From Cylindrobasidium torrendii FP15055 ss-10 (taxonomy: Eukaryota > Basidiomycota > Agaricomycetes > Agaricales > Physalacriaceae), in the NCBI GenBank assembly GCA_000934385.1, contig KN880514.1, positions 33,720-97,719 of the forward strand: 64,000 nt of DNA. Reading direction: 5' to 3'. Of the stretch, positions 28,829 through 41,265 are shown piece after piece. A program made the position numbers and the translations under genes. The notes beneath the pieces are model-generated. The model did no database searches. It saw only the letters and a program-made list of their open reading frames with translations, and was not told where the DNA came from. Numbering within the stretch: the first letter of the stretch is position 1; every line of letters begins with the position of its first letter.

Positions 28829-31249
28829 ATGGACTCGCCACCACCCGTCACGCCGGTCAATCCTGTGGGCAGGCCCCGAAATCCATTGCTCATAGACGAC
28901 GACGAATTCGACAATGGACCGGAGCCAGAAATGAACGAAGATATTATGCCAACGCAGGATGAGGACACGCAACCAAACTCCCAGGTCCAAGCTAGCGTGC
29001 CGGACAAAGACCTCTGGGGCCTCCTCCAACCTTGCCATCGCAATAACCGTCCAATCCATCTCCGGCGCACTTTTAGGATATACAAAGTCGGACGCAACAA
29101 AGTAGGCAACCAGATCATCCTTCCCAGTACCAAAATAAGTGCGTGCTCGTCAACTACATATTTTGGACTTTCTAACTTTTGAAAGGCAACAAACACTGCA
29201 CCATTACCTGGGACGGCGAACTCTCTTCTTCCGCTTCCGTCATCGTTCAAGATATGTCTACTAACGGCACCTTTGTATGTCACTGCTCTGTACAGCCGAC
29301 TAGTACTTACCCTCCTTAGGTCAACGGCGACCGCATTGGCAAAGGAAAACAGCGCCTGCTTAGGCAAGGAGACGAGATATCGTTTGGGACTGTTGTTCCA
29401 CAACCAGCCAGCGCGCTGGATGACTACCGTGCGTAACTCACTTTCGCCAAAGGCTGGCTTTGACATAATTGCAGGCTTCCTCTTCCGTCTTCTCGCTGGT
29501 GGTGGAACACAAGAAGGCATGTATGCCGAGTACGACCTCATTAGTGAACTTGGCAAAGGCTCGTTCGCGACTGTCATGAAGGCACTGGAGCGCCAGACTG
29601 GCGAAACCCGCGCCATCAAAATGATCCACCACAGAGTCGCAGGAAACTCCCAAGACGAAGAAACGCGCAACAAGCAGTTGACCCGCGAGATAGAAATCAT
29701 GCGCGGTCTGCGGCATCCCAACATCTGTGCCCTCCACAAAGTCTTCCGTGAGAAGAACGGCTCGATAAGTATGTCTAGTGCTCCTTACCACGTCGCTGCC
29801 TCTTATGCTCTGTAGACCTTGTCCTTGACCTCATCGATGGCGGTGACCTTCTCGACTTCATTCTCCAACACCACGGCGTCAACGAAGCCATGGGCAAACA
29901 CATCAGCTACCAAATATGCGATGCCTTGAGTGTAGGCCAAGACCCTTATGTGACTGCCGTCCTTTATTGACATCCTTCAGTATTGCCACGCGCGTCTCAT
30001 TGCTCACCGCGACCTGAAGCCTGAAAACATCCTTCTCACCAAGACTAACCCACCGATGGTGAAGATTGCTGATTTTGGGCTCGCGAAAGTCGTGGATAGT
30101 GCGACCATGCTTCGAGTATGCTCTTTGATTGGTCCTCTAGTTCGTTGCTCAGCATTCTTCAGACTATGTGTGGAACACCTGCCTATCTCGCTCCAGAGGT
30201 TGTTTCTCAAGTCAACGACTCCGGCTACGGACATATGGTTGATGCATGGAGTGTTGGCGTGATCATGTACTCTATGTGAGCATCTCTGTTCGTCCTGCTG
30301 CATTATAAATTGACCTTGCTTCCAGGTTGACCAACCAGACGCCCTTTGACGAGCGCGACTCCTGCGTTGACATCCGCCAGAAGATTATAGAACGTGACAT
30401 TGTCTGGCAGCCTTTGTATGATAAGGGGATATCTGAATATGGTCAGTTATCTGCCCCATGCCAAACTAGCCACTGATACTCTTTCTAGGTATCGACCTCA
30501 TCTGGTCCTTCCTCTTCCGCGACCCCAAGAAGCGCCTGACAATGGCGGCGGCTCTGACACACCCTTGGTTCAGTGACTACCGATCAGTGACCGACTACTC
30601 ACAATACGACGAACTTCTACCCCCCAACCAACGCAAGGAGGTCCGCGATGCCGCTGGCTCGGTGATGGACATCGACCGCTCCCGCTCGACATTCCGGCCA
30701 GAGATGTCAGCCTCTCAGATTGAGCGTGAGGCAGCGCTCACGCGACGGAGCCGTGTTGTTGGGCAAGCGGCAGAGGACAACATGTCGATGCCTGCGCCCC
30801 CAGCGGATATGGTTGCCAACTGGAGTCGAGTGGCCGGTGTTGGTGTCGGTGCTGTCCCTCAGCCTATTCCTTCGGACGTGTCGAGCGCGACGCTTATGCC
30901 GCCACCGCCAAATCCCGTGCAGACACCGGTCATCAACGCGCATATTCCCCCTGCCCTTGTCGTTGATGAGCCTATGCACGCACCCGCCCCAATCGTCGAC
31001 GATGAGCGCATGTCCACGCCTACGCCGGACAATTTGGCGCCTCGCGCGTTGAATGGGAAGCGGTCGTTGTCGCCAATGTCGGACGTCGAGGAAAATGGAG
31101 ATGTGAGGATGAATGTGATGTCGCCGAGGAAGAAACCACGGGTGCCATCGTCGAGTGATATGGATACAGACAAGAACAAGGCAAGGGGCAGGAAGCCTAC
31201 ATCGTCTGAGCCGCGGCGCTCGTCGAGGAACAAGAAGCATTCCCCATGA
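28829..31249 (+). CDS. RAD53: FHA-domain checkpoint kinase, Rad53/Cds1/Chk2 family
   Basis: Nine exons (28829-29138, 29186-29274, 29320-29428, 29475-29768, 29816-29931, 29981-30115, 30163-30275, 30326-30441, 30489-31249) with introns of 45-50 nt give 680 residues. An FHA domain spans about residues 80-165, with phosphothreonine-binding signatures [19 protein letters not shown] and STNGTFVNG. The kinase domain follows (about 186-458): [10 protein letters not shown], catalytic Lys in [19 protein letters not shown] and APE are all intact. One N-terminal FHA before the kinase is the Chk2/Cds1 layout; budding-yeast Rad53 has a second FHA, not seen here. The C-terminal 220 residues are low complexity, with a basic KKPR-type nuclear signal. 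The family acts in the nucleus in the DNA-damage and replication checkpoint. Confidence 0.93.
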
Positions 31250-31785
31250 GGTATAGCCTGACGGATCTACATATTTTGTTTGTTTAATGCTTTGAACCAC
31301 TACATCCCTAGTCCCATTTCCTTCCTTCCTTTATCTGCATTGCATTTACAAGTATTGTATTTATTCTGGATTATGATCAGTATACGTCGTTTTGGGTAGC
31401 TTACTACTGCTCCTCGCTTTGCTTGAGCAAATGTAATGTGTATTATGCAGAAAAACTGCTCAACTGAACTGAGTTCTGACGCTCAGCGCTCAGCGCTCAA
31501 CGTTTCAATTTCAACGTTCAACGCCAACGTTCATAAGGCGACCAATTGTAGCACAACAGGCCTCAGGCCTCAAGCTTAAGGGTGAAATAGAGAATCGATG
31601 CCATGAAAATGACTTACTTTAAGCCATCAAGTGTAGTCAGTAGATGCAGGCAGGCTAGATGAGTTCACAGCCATGCAAAGTTGATGGCCGAGGTGAGGCT
31701 GCCGCCGGCCCATCGGCACATACTCATCTTGCTTCAGCACAATCACTACCCCATTCTGATTTGAGCACACGACTTACGGAGGAAT
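31250..31785. other. Intergenic region behind the kinase gene
   Basis: Near 31480-31530 lie several short GCTCA/ACGTTCA-type direct repeats. The frame from 31659 contains CKVDGRG, which faintly recalls a zinc-cluster KCDGRRP but has no paired cysteines. No gene seen. Confidence 0.4.
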
Positions 31786-34035
31786 ATGGAAGGAAAGACA
31801 GAATCAACGGAGAGGCCCTCCAAACGTGCACGTACATCACGCAATGGTAGCTTTCCTGCGAATGTGACATACCGTGCTACTGACTGCTCTTCTTCCCGAG
31901 TAGACGGAGACCATACAATTGATAGTGAATACGCAACCAAGGTAGGAAAACAGAACACTCGATTGATGTAATTTGCTGACTTGGACTTGAGAGGTTTGTG
32001 CTATTCGTTGCAGGTTCCTACTGTACTGACCTCCCTTCAAGTTCTGTAAGTGTTTTGGAGAAGAGAATGGCCGCATTGGAGGATGCATTCAACGACGTAA
32101 AGCTCTGAGCTCTGAGTGGAGGAATGACTCACGAAATTCAGCGTTTCAATCCACCTCCACCCCCGGAGGATCCTAGCCCTTTTGTGACAACTCAATCTCC
32201 CTCGCCAAACCAGCTACTGGAAAGTTTCCAGCCAGACATCGTATCACCATTGGCATACGGGCCGTCTTGGTCGGTCTATCACTTCTCTATCTTAGCCTTT
32301 GACTCACAGACCTATGCCAGTTGTATCTTCCTCGCTCAAAGTGCATTTCGACAAAAGTATTCCAGAACCGGTGAACCCTTACCGAAACCGATTCCGCCAC
32401 GGACCGCCGTATTTCCCAGACGAGAGGAGTTTGCGTCAGAGCCTCCTGTGCGTATGCTTTCTCTGTGTTTTAATTTCACGCCAGTGACAGGTCTAGTTTC
32501 TCCTTGCACCCTTCCCATCAGATGCAGTTTACACCTTTCCGGAGGATGCACTACGTGATCGCCTCATTGATAATTACTTTCTCCACTACAATCATTTCCT
32601 CCCACTGCTACACCGACCCACATTCCAGCAAGCTCTTGAAGCGCAGCTATATCTAAAAGACGAAGCGTTCGGAGGAACAGTGCTTCTAGTTTGCGCGTTA
32701 GGGACGCATGCTGAACCCAAGGTTGAGGACGAGCGATGGCTAGGTCTACAATGGTTTAATCAAGTTGATGTCTTCCGAAGCACAGCCCGCTTTGCTCGGC
32801 CAACATTGCATGAAATCCAGATGCACATAGTACGTCCCTCTTCGAACATAGGTCCTTGTAGTTTGCTGATTTGAGGAGCTTGCGATCATGTTTGCGCATG
32901 CATTTGGGAAAGGATATTCCGTCGACTTCCGCTTGTCAATAGCATTCAGAAGGATTATTGAGGTTGGTGCACATCGGGAAGAGGCAGGGCCATCTTCATC
33001 CAGGAAGGAGCTGTGGAAAAGAGCATTCTGGGTCCTGCTTTTTATGGACGTATCCGACGCTGGATTCCGGGGTCGACCAACCACTTTGCGATATGAAGAG
33101 TGAGTATTCACCGTTTCTCATCATTACGCTAAGCTAACCTTCCTGTTGTTTCGACGCGCGGCTCCCCATTGAATGTGACGACCAGTTCTGGGGTGAAGAA
33201 GGCCATCCCATGGCTTTCGTTCAACCGCCTTCCACACCGTCCACGATAACAGCATTCAATCATCTATTAAAACTAACTCTCCAATTGTTGCACATCCAAT
33301 CAAGCATGGTAAACCGCCGCGTCCTTTGGACCATATTGGTTACTTATGTTCTGAGCGTCTAGTACAGCATACGCAAACCGCCAGGTATAGCTAACAGCGT
33401 CGAGGCGTCTGATGCCGACACCGTCATGCACTTCGACTCGGACCTTAACCTTTGGCTCGAGGCTCTACCAGCGCATTGTACGTAGTAATTCTCGCACTTT
33501 GTATCATCACGCACTAAAGACTGCAGTATCATGGCAAACCCCCGAATCCGCCGGGCACTTCTCACACTCTGCCTTCCTCCATATCACATATACATACGTG
33601 CGACTCACAATTCATCGTCCGTTCATCGAGGACAACGATGGGTCGAGCGCGTCCTTCCCGATATGCGTGAATGCTGCGCGGTCGTGTTTGCGCGTGGCGG
33701 AGGCGATAGTGAGTAGGAAGGAGACGATATACATTCCGCATGTCATGGTGCGCTTCTTCATTTACTCATGCACGTCCAATTGCTGACCTCGCGGGAAGCA
33801 ATGTTTACAGAACGCAGGTTTGGTGTCCATGAGATGGGCATGGCGAACTGTACGCTCCAGGCAGGACGTAGCGAAGAGCCAGGAGTTCCGGCTCATGGGC
33901 GTCCTCCTGGACTTCCTGAAGAACTTGGAGGACAAGATCTCTATGGCAGGAATATCATGGGATGCACTCTCCGAACTGATGAGCATACCATCGTCTCTGC
34001 CAGAGTCAGTGCTCCAGGTGCATGACTTCAACTGA
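31786..34035 (+). CDS. Fungal_trans-domain regulator without recognisable Zn2Cys6; possibly decaying
   Basis: The middle-homology domain is clear: RLIDNYFLHYNHFLPLLHRP, VLLVCALGTHAEPKVEDERW, GFRGRPTTLRYE, FDARLPIECDDQFW and LTIHRPFIEDNDG match fungal zinc-cluster regulators. Proposed exons are 31786-31941, 31992-32096, 32142-32447, 32497-32829, 32876-33099, 33149-33308, 33363-33477, 33527-33747 and 33811-34035 (614 residues). A dimerisation-type coiled coil (VLEKRMAALEDAFND) lies where it should follow a Zn2Cys6 cluster, but no cysteine cluster is seen upstream. The 33100-33148 intron has a proper donor and a ctaac branch but ends in TG instead of AG; no AG acceptor keeps the conserved YED-FDARLPIECDD frame. 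The gene may be a recent pseudogene, use a rare acceptor, or contain a sequencing error. The 5' end is uncertain. Confidence 0.65.
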
Positions 34036-34144
34036 ATGTGCAATGAAGGGCGTGACATTTGTCGCACTATTCTATTGATAATATGCATATTTCATAACCC
34101 ATAGTCAACGGAACTTCGTGGAAGCGTAGCAAGGTCAACGCGGC

Positions 34145-35187
34145 CTATGGCTCAATCTTACCTGAGACGAAAGTCCTCTTGAATGGGAAGGTGTTGGTAA
34201 TATCCTCGTAGTCGCGTTCGACTACACGATACGGTTAGTACGCGGGGAGGAAGGATCATGTTGACTGGGGTCACTCACTGCACATATCCCCGCCAGAAGG
34301 ACCCACATGCGCGCAATGTACGTCCGGGCGGTAGCTCAGCATGTACTTGTGGATGTACCGGCATATGGTCGTGTTCAGACCCGCGCCCCATATCTCCCCA
34401 AACTCGATAGACGACAGATATCCTGCGCACGCCTGATAACTCTCGTATTGCTTGTTATCCCCAACGCAGTATTGCTCGTGCTCTGTGCATGTGTCGACAA
34501 TGACGCGTTGCGCAAGGAGGGCTTTCAGCTCTGTGGCGGTTGAGTAGGTCTTGTTGAGCTCCTTTGCGATGGCGGGGCCCAGTTTAGGCGTGACATACTG
34601 AATTGCCTGAGGATAGCGTCGGAATACCGCGTCATATGATTGAATCTGCATTTTGTCGTTGTAATCGAGAGTCAAGTCGAGCTGGCAAGGAAGATGATAA
34701 TCGATAGTTGGGTACAAGCCATCGAGGATCACACTGGCGTATACAATGGGGGGTTGGACGATGAGGGACTGAACTGTAAAGGCTTTGGGCTTCCCGAGAA
34801 TTTGGGTGGTGTTGTATTTCTCGAGGTTGACGAAGAGTCCATAAACGTATTCGATGTTAAGCTCCTTCCCTTCGAAAGCTAGCACGCAGGTGAGTTTCTA
34901 TTCTGGATTTGTAGCAGGGCAAGGGTGAAGGGTCTCACTGGTAGTAACATCGACACGGCCTACAATGTCATCAGCGAAGAGCGGTGTATCTCCAGCTTCC
35001 ACTATTTCGGTAGGGTCAACGAAACTAGGCGCCATTGAGCATGAAAACGCGCGCAGGGTGGAATGATTACTCACGAGTCCATAAATTCCACTAGAGCGTT
35101 CTCGTAGTCCGCAATCTCAAGTGCCTGTACAAAGATAGAGAGCAGGACCGGACATAGACCCAGAAAGCGAATAACACTGAAGTTCAT
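34145..35187 (-). CDS. Secreted cysteine-containing protein of an uncharacterised basidiomycete family
   Basis: Four exons on the minus strand (35187-35075, 35024-34939, 34878-34279, 34221-34145) give 291 residues. The first 21 residues (MNFSVIRFLGLCPVLLSIFV) form a signal peptide. The mature part has eight or so cysteines in a C-terminal block with the phrases TCTEHEQYCVGDNKQYESY, TTICRYIHKYM and DVHCAHVGPSGGDMC. I recall proteins with this DVCTxHEQYC and VHCPHxGPxGG pattern widely in basidiomycete genomes without a known function. Several N-x-S/T sites (NTT, NKT) suggest glycosylation. There is no catalytic signature I recognise. Gene order does not hint at a role. Confidence 0.78.
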
Positions 35188-36091
35188 GATTTAGAGGCAC
35201 GAGAGAAGGATGGTATTCGCTGGGAGCGATAGGCTGACCTTTTGTATGAGTTGCTCTGGCGCGTGAATGGAAAGAGGACTCCGTGTGAAACGCAAAAGTT
35301 GGGCAGACCCTGAATTTGCTGGTTGTATGGAATACCTAACATGGTCTCAATAGTAGGCAGTACTGAGATGAATGGCCTTCTGATTCGGGCAATGAGCAAG
35401 GTATCCCCCTTGATTATGGGTTGATAAGTGCCTCGGCTCTCAAAACAGCTGAGTAGTCCTCATCGGTCATGACGGCGTCCACAGACATTGAACGCTATTG
35501 AACGCAACACTTGCACAGGCGGTCGATTTGCTCCGAGTCGCTGTAGCGAGTCGTTGTATGAGTACCTGAGTGAGGTAAACAGTACACAGTATGAGAGAGG
35601 TGGTCGTTGATTAAACAGGGCTGGTAGTTATTGCAATATAGTCACTGAGTATCTGAGGCAAATCTGAGGCGCTGAAGCAAGCCCCACAGTAACTTCGACC
35701 AATAGGGCGCCACGAACTGTGCATCTGGTCATACAACTCAGTACTCACTCGGGTTAAAACATTTCTTTTTCGCTACACTGGACACTTTTGTCCGGACTGC
35801 AGTACGAGGAACGGTCGGGGATTTGAAAGCCTCCAAGCCGCAAACGGCAATCAATCCATCAAACATTCCCGATCCGCCCTTTCGCAGCCCGCGCCGCGCC
35901 GTGCGCCGGCCGATGGTGTTTCCTGCGCCATGGCCTGCGCTGCCTGGCGGTTGGAGGCATTGATAGGGATCGAATCAAAGGGGAAAAAATTACGATGTTT
36001 TTGACTTGTTGGGTCCCACGGTAAGGTCGGTCATTCATTTCCACGATTTCGATCTGAGTCAGCACCGCTTCCAGTTTCGCATTCAACCACC
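35188..36091. other. Divergent promoter region
   Basis: No gene seen between the secreted orphan and F-box gene D. A GC-rich stretch (gcgccgcgccgtgcgccgg) lies at about 35890. Confidence 0.5.
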
Positions 36092-37310
36092 ATGACGGCC
36101 ACGCGGATGGTGCGACTTGGCAACCTCACACCTTCTGTACAATGCAAAACTTACTGTGTGCGTTCAGAATCTTCCTCCGGAGCTTTGGCGGGAGGTCGTC
36201 TGTATGCTCCACGCAAACGAGGACCGAACAACCTTGCAATCATGTCAATTAGTATCTAAGGCTTGGCTGCAGCTTACACGCCCTTTTGTGCATGAAAAAG
36301 TGCTGCTGCGCAGTGCATCTCAAGCTGTAGCGTTCCTCGGTGTTCTTGCACAGAATCCAGCTATCCGTCCTTGCGTTCGTACTCTCGAAATCAGCGAGAC
36401 GCGTATTGGAGGCAACATTGACAATGCTGGTCGGTGGCTCAACAAGTCTCTACCGAGTCTTGTCATGCACCTGCCCCATGTCGAGAAACTTGTTTTCGTC
36501 AACGTACTGCACGATGCACTCAGCAGTTCCTCCATGATCCTACTTCATCATGGTTTCCGCCGCGTACGCGGGTTGACACTTCAGCGCGTGCGCTTTGCAT
36601 CATCCCAGGACTTTAATGCTTTCCTTTCTTCCTTCCCAGAGCTAGAGAGGGTCGAACTTTTGAATCTTCAAGTCGTATCACATACAGTTGTCCGACCCGA
36701 TAACTCAAAATGGAGCGTGCCTAAGCGCCTTGGGGTGCTCGACGTCGACAACGTCGACTGGTTCATCGACTCCATGGACTGGATAACAAAAAGTAAAAGC
36801 CCGTCATCACTGCTCGACCTCACCATGCCCCTTCTCTCCGACCTCGCACGATTCGGTGTAATAGGATCGTTCCTCAAGTCGTGCGTTGCACTCGAGCGAC
36901 TCTGTTTACAATGGCAAATCCATTCTACAACGGGGTATCACGGTGTGGGAGATGCTGTCAAAGAGCACATCGACTTGTCACACAATACCAACCTGCGCGC
37001 CATACACCTTGACCTCATCTGCGTCCTCCCGCTTCCAGACACGGACTTTTCGTGGGTGCCCCGGCTCCTGCGCCAGCTGCCCCATCTCGAGGAGGTCAAG
37101 ATCTCCATCGTATTCAGGTCGAAAGTCGAGCATTTGGACTTGTTCCCGTGGAAAGCGCTGGAGGACACCTTTTCTCGTATGTGTGGACTTCGGGAGTCGG
37201 TCTGGGCTTTTGTGGTCGTGATGTCGTTGCAAAGGCAGGCGTGGAACTACGTCGGCGAGAAGCTCCCAGAGCTGAAGCAGAAGGGGAAGCTGAGGTTCGA
37301 AGAGGTTTGA
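36092..37310 (+). CDS. F-box protein D
   Basis: Two exons: 36092-36109 (MTATRM) and 36168-37310, with a 58-nt intron (gtgcga/ttcag), giving 386 residues. The F-box NLPPELWREVVCMLHANED begins directly after the junction, followed by LQSCQLVSKAWLQLTRPFVH. The rest is a degenerate leucine-rich array (VRTLEIS, VEKLVFVNVL, VRGLTLQRVRF, LERVELLNL). It belongs to a different F-box class from the A and B genes, with the F-box at the very N-terminus. SCF adaptor role inferred. The short first exon is supported by the Kozak-like accaccATG and by loss of any other in-frame ATG before the F-box. Confidence 0.8.
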
Positions 37311-38533
37311 TCAGCTTGCGAATCGGAGGAATGCAAGGCTCGGTTCATGCCGCTGCGCGGTGCTATGGCCGACGGAAATATGTTATATACGGCTGATATA
37401 TGGACAAGGATTGATATATTGGCGAACTCTTACTACTAAAAGTACCAACGTTACAATGCCTAGATGGCGTTACATATTATACACTCACGGAAGAAGTTGG
37501 GAAGAAGCCCCAGTCGAGAACTCCTTCTTCGCGGCTTGGTCCCTGCCGCGGCGTGATCCGCCAATGCCGCCACAGCCGCAGACGATACCCACGTGGCGAT
37601 TTCGTAAGTCTCAAAATCTTGACTTTCATGTGAGTGAGTAAGCGGTGCCGAAAGAACATACAATCTCTCCAGGTCAGTTTACTAGGGATCGCAGTAGCCC
37701 ACACCCCACAACTGGAATACACGCCTCGCTCGGCGTAGCGGTTGCAGTCAGACTAATGCGTTGGCATGGCCAATTCCCACGCTATGCATGGTCAGGGATT
37801 CTGTTTACAGTAAGTCTACTAACAATGGGGTGCATACGGCTGTGTCATGATGAAAGGACCACTGAGCGTAGCCCATGGTGTCGCTACGCACTCTTGGAGT
37901 GGCGAATAGGTAATTTTTGGTGGTGCGGTCGGAATGCATGGAAACATGCACGATGGGACCGTCGTGTATTCCCCGGGGCCGTCGAGCTGGCGAAGAATGT
38001 GCTCATCAATCATGCGTACTGATTAAGCTCTTGACCTGTTCCTTGCCTAGCTGGTTTCGGTGCGGTTTGTCGCCGTTATTTTATCCCACCTCAACCCAAG
38101 CGATCTTCCGTCGACAGAAACTGGACGAGTTATTCCTAAATGTGCTGCATCGTATGACAGTAAAACTCTTCATTTCCGGGTTCTCTACCGCATACTAGCA
38201 GCCTATTAGCAGAACACCAATGCACTGGACCCGCATTACTTCACATCGCACTTTCGGGCACTCCGAGGGCAGGTCCCAGCGATTGGCGAGGCCTTCGATT
38301 TGCGGAGATGACATAGATATACCATCTGTTCCCGCAACCGTTCTGTTCAATTCAGAGTGCAACTCTGTTTGAAAGGATTAGTATGTTTGTTTACCTATAA
38401 TTGGTAAGTACCCTGCACTTGGGCCATCTGGAGTGAATTTGCCCATATGTGCAAAATACACGATCGTTCCCGTGCCGCTTGTAACTTTCCCTCTGACATC
38501 CTCTCTGTTTGAACATCACTCGTCGACTGGCTG
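37311..38533. other. Intergenic region before the WOPR gene
   Basis: 1.2 kb of probable regulatory sequence. A minus-strand stretch at 37490-37600 reads like coding sequence (ETYEIATWVSSAAVAALADH), but has no coherent start or splice context. Confidence 0.4.
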
Positions 38534-40285
38534 ATGTCGGCGCGCGCAACGTGTACGGGAACGAAGCTGGGGTCGGCGGACGCCGCGCGAACGATCCTGC
38601 ACGCTGTGAGATGCGGCCTGTTGCCCTTACTTGTCCAGCGCCTTAGTCCCGAGGAGCGCTTGGCCATCTCGGCGGGCGATATCTTCGTGTGGGAGGAGAA
38701 ATCCTTGGGTTCCGACGTACGTTTTCTCTTGTTCTCTAGTTGCAAGCGAGTTCTCACATAGGCTCGATGCCAAAAAGTCGGGTATTGAGCGGTGGACAGA
38801 TAGTACGTTTACTGCACCCCTCAGCAATAGGCCTTTTCCAGACGACGTGCTTTCGCAGGCAAACGCTGGAGTGCGTCCCGAGTGAAGGATGTGGGTCTTT
38901 CCCTCAGCGTCGCTTGCACGCTTGACCATGCATGTTGATCATTTATTCTCATTTCCTCAGGCATTTTTGTTATACAACGAGAAGTTGGAACCGAACGAAA
39001 GTTTTGTGGCCGTAGGCTCTGAGTACTATCCAGACCGAGTATCTGCGCCTTCATTTTCTCATGCATCCGCAGATTGAAGATCGCCCCCCAGCGCGACTGC
39101 CTCGTCAAGCAAACTTTTACCAGCCATGTCACGACTGCACGAGGAAGACGAAAGTGGCATCTCAGTGCGTTTTACGCACCGCTAGCGACATGAAAAACTA
39201 AATGCCCGTTCCCAGTCGCGTATTACACCGAATCGTCTCTCTCGACGCTGCGCACGATCGACGACTTCCCACTGCTGCGAGGCCTCGATGTACCCCATGA
39301 CAAGTACCCAAGCGCGCGCGCCGTCAAGGGTCGTCCAGAGAACATATTCAATCCTCCCCGTAATGCGAGCAATCGACCAATCACTCCGCAGTACCACTTC
39401 TACGCACTTCCCCCGCCGCCGTCACAGCCGTCACAACCCTCGAACGTGAGCCATGGACACAGAGCCCGTGGGAGAGAGCGAGCAACAGGCCCCTACCACT
39501 CTCCGGTGCCGGACTCCCGCGTGCAGTTCCCCATGATGACCTCGAAGGCAAGACGACAGCGCGCGCTGACCAGCGCGTCGGACATGTCTGCAGAATCTGC
39601 AGACTCTGGGTATCAGTCGGCTAGTCAGAGTGATGCTGCCGCCGGGAGGAGTCGAAGCTCGACCTTCACCGTCGCGGCGTATGCAAACCATGTGCCCCTG
39701 CCCGATACCGACCACTCTGTGCTCGAGCCTGCCGCCAGAGATGACGATGGATACCTTGCGCCAGAAATCCACGCTCCAACTGCCATCAAGCACCATAGTG
39801 GATGGTTTGGTCGTGAGATGGAGTACGCAGCGGAGCACACGCCTTCGACAAGCTTGCAGGCGCGAGTTCATCAAGGGAACTCTTCGTTCTTGGCACCTCC
39901 ATCGCCTTCGAATGGATATAGGACTCAAGTGCCCCGACATTTGCATCATCAGCCCCAGCCACAGCAGCAGCCCACTCACACGCACCATTCAACGACTCAT
40001 AGAGACACCTATCCTAGGTTCGATTATCCAGACCACAAGAACCCCGGTTCTATCCCCTCGCTTCCTAAAATTCTCGAGCAGCACTATGACTATGACTCGA
40101 AGAATCGCGACCAGCATGGCCCGCCTCGGCTTTTGCCTCCTCCTCTTCCTTCTCCGCGCGTTCCTCAACATCGCTGGGGGCCGACTCTGCCTGACCCACG
40201 GCGAATGGGGCCCCCGACGCGCTTTGTGTCGCGCGCGCTGACGGACCAGCATATGCTCAACAGCATCCTCAACGCGTCTCCCTAA
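38534..40285 (+). CDS. WOPR-domain (Gti1/Pac2 family) transcription factor
   Basis: Six exons (38534-38716, 38778-38802, 38859-38890, 38961-39038, 39092-39164, 39216-40285) give 486 residues. Two of them are only 25 and 32 nt. The joined reading gives both WOPR boxes: RCGLLPLLVQRLSPEERLAI, GDIFVWEE, then GIERWTDSKRWSASRVKDAF, FLLYNEK, and DCLVKQTFTSHVTTARGRRK followed by WHLIAYY. These match fungal Wor1/Ryp1/Pac2 regulators, which control morphological switching, sporulation and nutrient responses. The C-terminal two thirds is Pro/Ser/His-rich, without domains. The acceptor of the first intron (ccaaaaag, 38777) is not pyrimidine-rich, but only this choice keeps frame and family sequence. A 1.2-kb upstream gap fits a highly regulated gene. 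Confidence 0.88.
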
Positions 40286-41265
40286 TTTGATGGGTATCTA
40301 ATGAAGGGCATAGTATATGTGTGTAGACGACTTTATGGCGGACATAATGGCGGACTAATCATACCATAAATAATTACAATACGGGACATTGTAGGGCGCA
40401 CTCATAGGGAGCCTGGTTGCTCGGCGTTGTAGAGATTGCTAGCGACCACGACCTTCCTGGTGTCTATGGCCATAGGGCCATTGATGCAAGCCGGGAGCGA
40501 AGGGGTGGTTTAGTGGAACCATGCATATTTTTGAATTTGACTATTTGTCAAGAAGGTGGGCTGGTATGATGGTGTGGCTGGTAACTTTCGTCTGGAACCC
40601 AGGTCGGATGCGAAGCTGCCATGGAGTTCAATCAAGGAGTCACTCCTCCAATCGTCAAATCACCTAGCTATCCCATCAGCCTTATGTAGACAACCGCTTC
40701 TTGGTCTTCAATTGTCAATAAAGTCACACGCGGTGCTTGCCATCAAACTCTATCCGACGCCAAGCGGTGGGCGTCCTCATTAATGATTTCCTCATTGACC
40801 TTAGCCTTCCTCGGAGGTGGAGAGGAGCAACCAATGAAGGTGTTGGCCGACGATAGAAGTTACCCGAGCTCTTCGACCCTGTGGAACACAAAATTTGGGG
40901 CGATAGACTGAATAAACATGCCTACGATGACAGCCGCGGGAGCTTGAGGCCGTTCCCCCGTCATAAGCGAAGTTGTGGCGGACGTGATACCGAGACCAGT
41001 CCGGTATAGTGATTGGGGAAGACAAGAAAACCTTTTAAAGAGGATGCAAGAGTAATTATCTACAAGATGGCGCATATCTACGGACGACCAGTAACCCAAT
41101 ATGAGGAGCAACGACTAAGTTATACTTGTACACTGTGTGCGGTATGTTCGTAGAGTAGGCTCGCGAGCCAGAGGCTGAATCGAGCCTATCGATGGCATTA
41201 AAGAGCGTAACACGATGTCCCAGTGTCCATAACATATACACATGAGCAGCACGAGCGCGGCTCGT
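40286..41265. other. Convergent 3' flanks of WOPR and glutaredoxin-fold genes
   Basis: 980 bases with no supported gene. Confidence 0.5.

Noticed and set aside
37460..37722. Minus-strand frames with ALADHAAAG or a Gly/Cys-rich alternative
   Set aside because: Two frames look weakly coding, but neither has a start, and I could not build a consistent gene.
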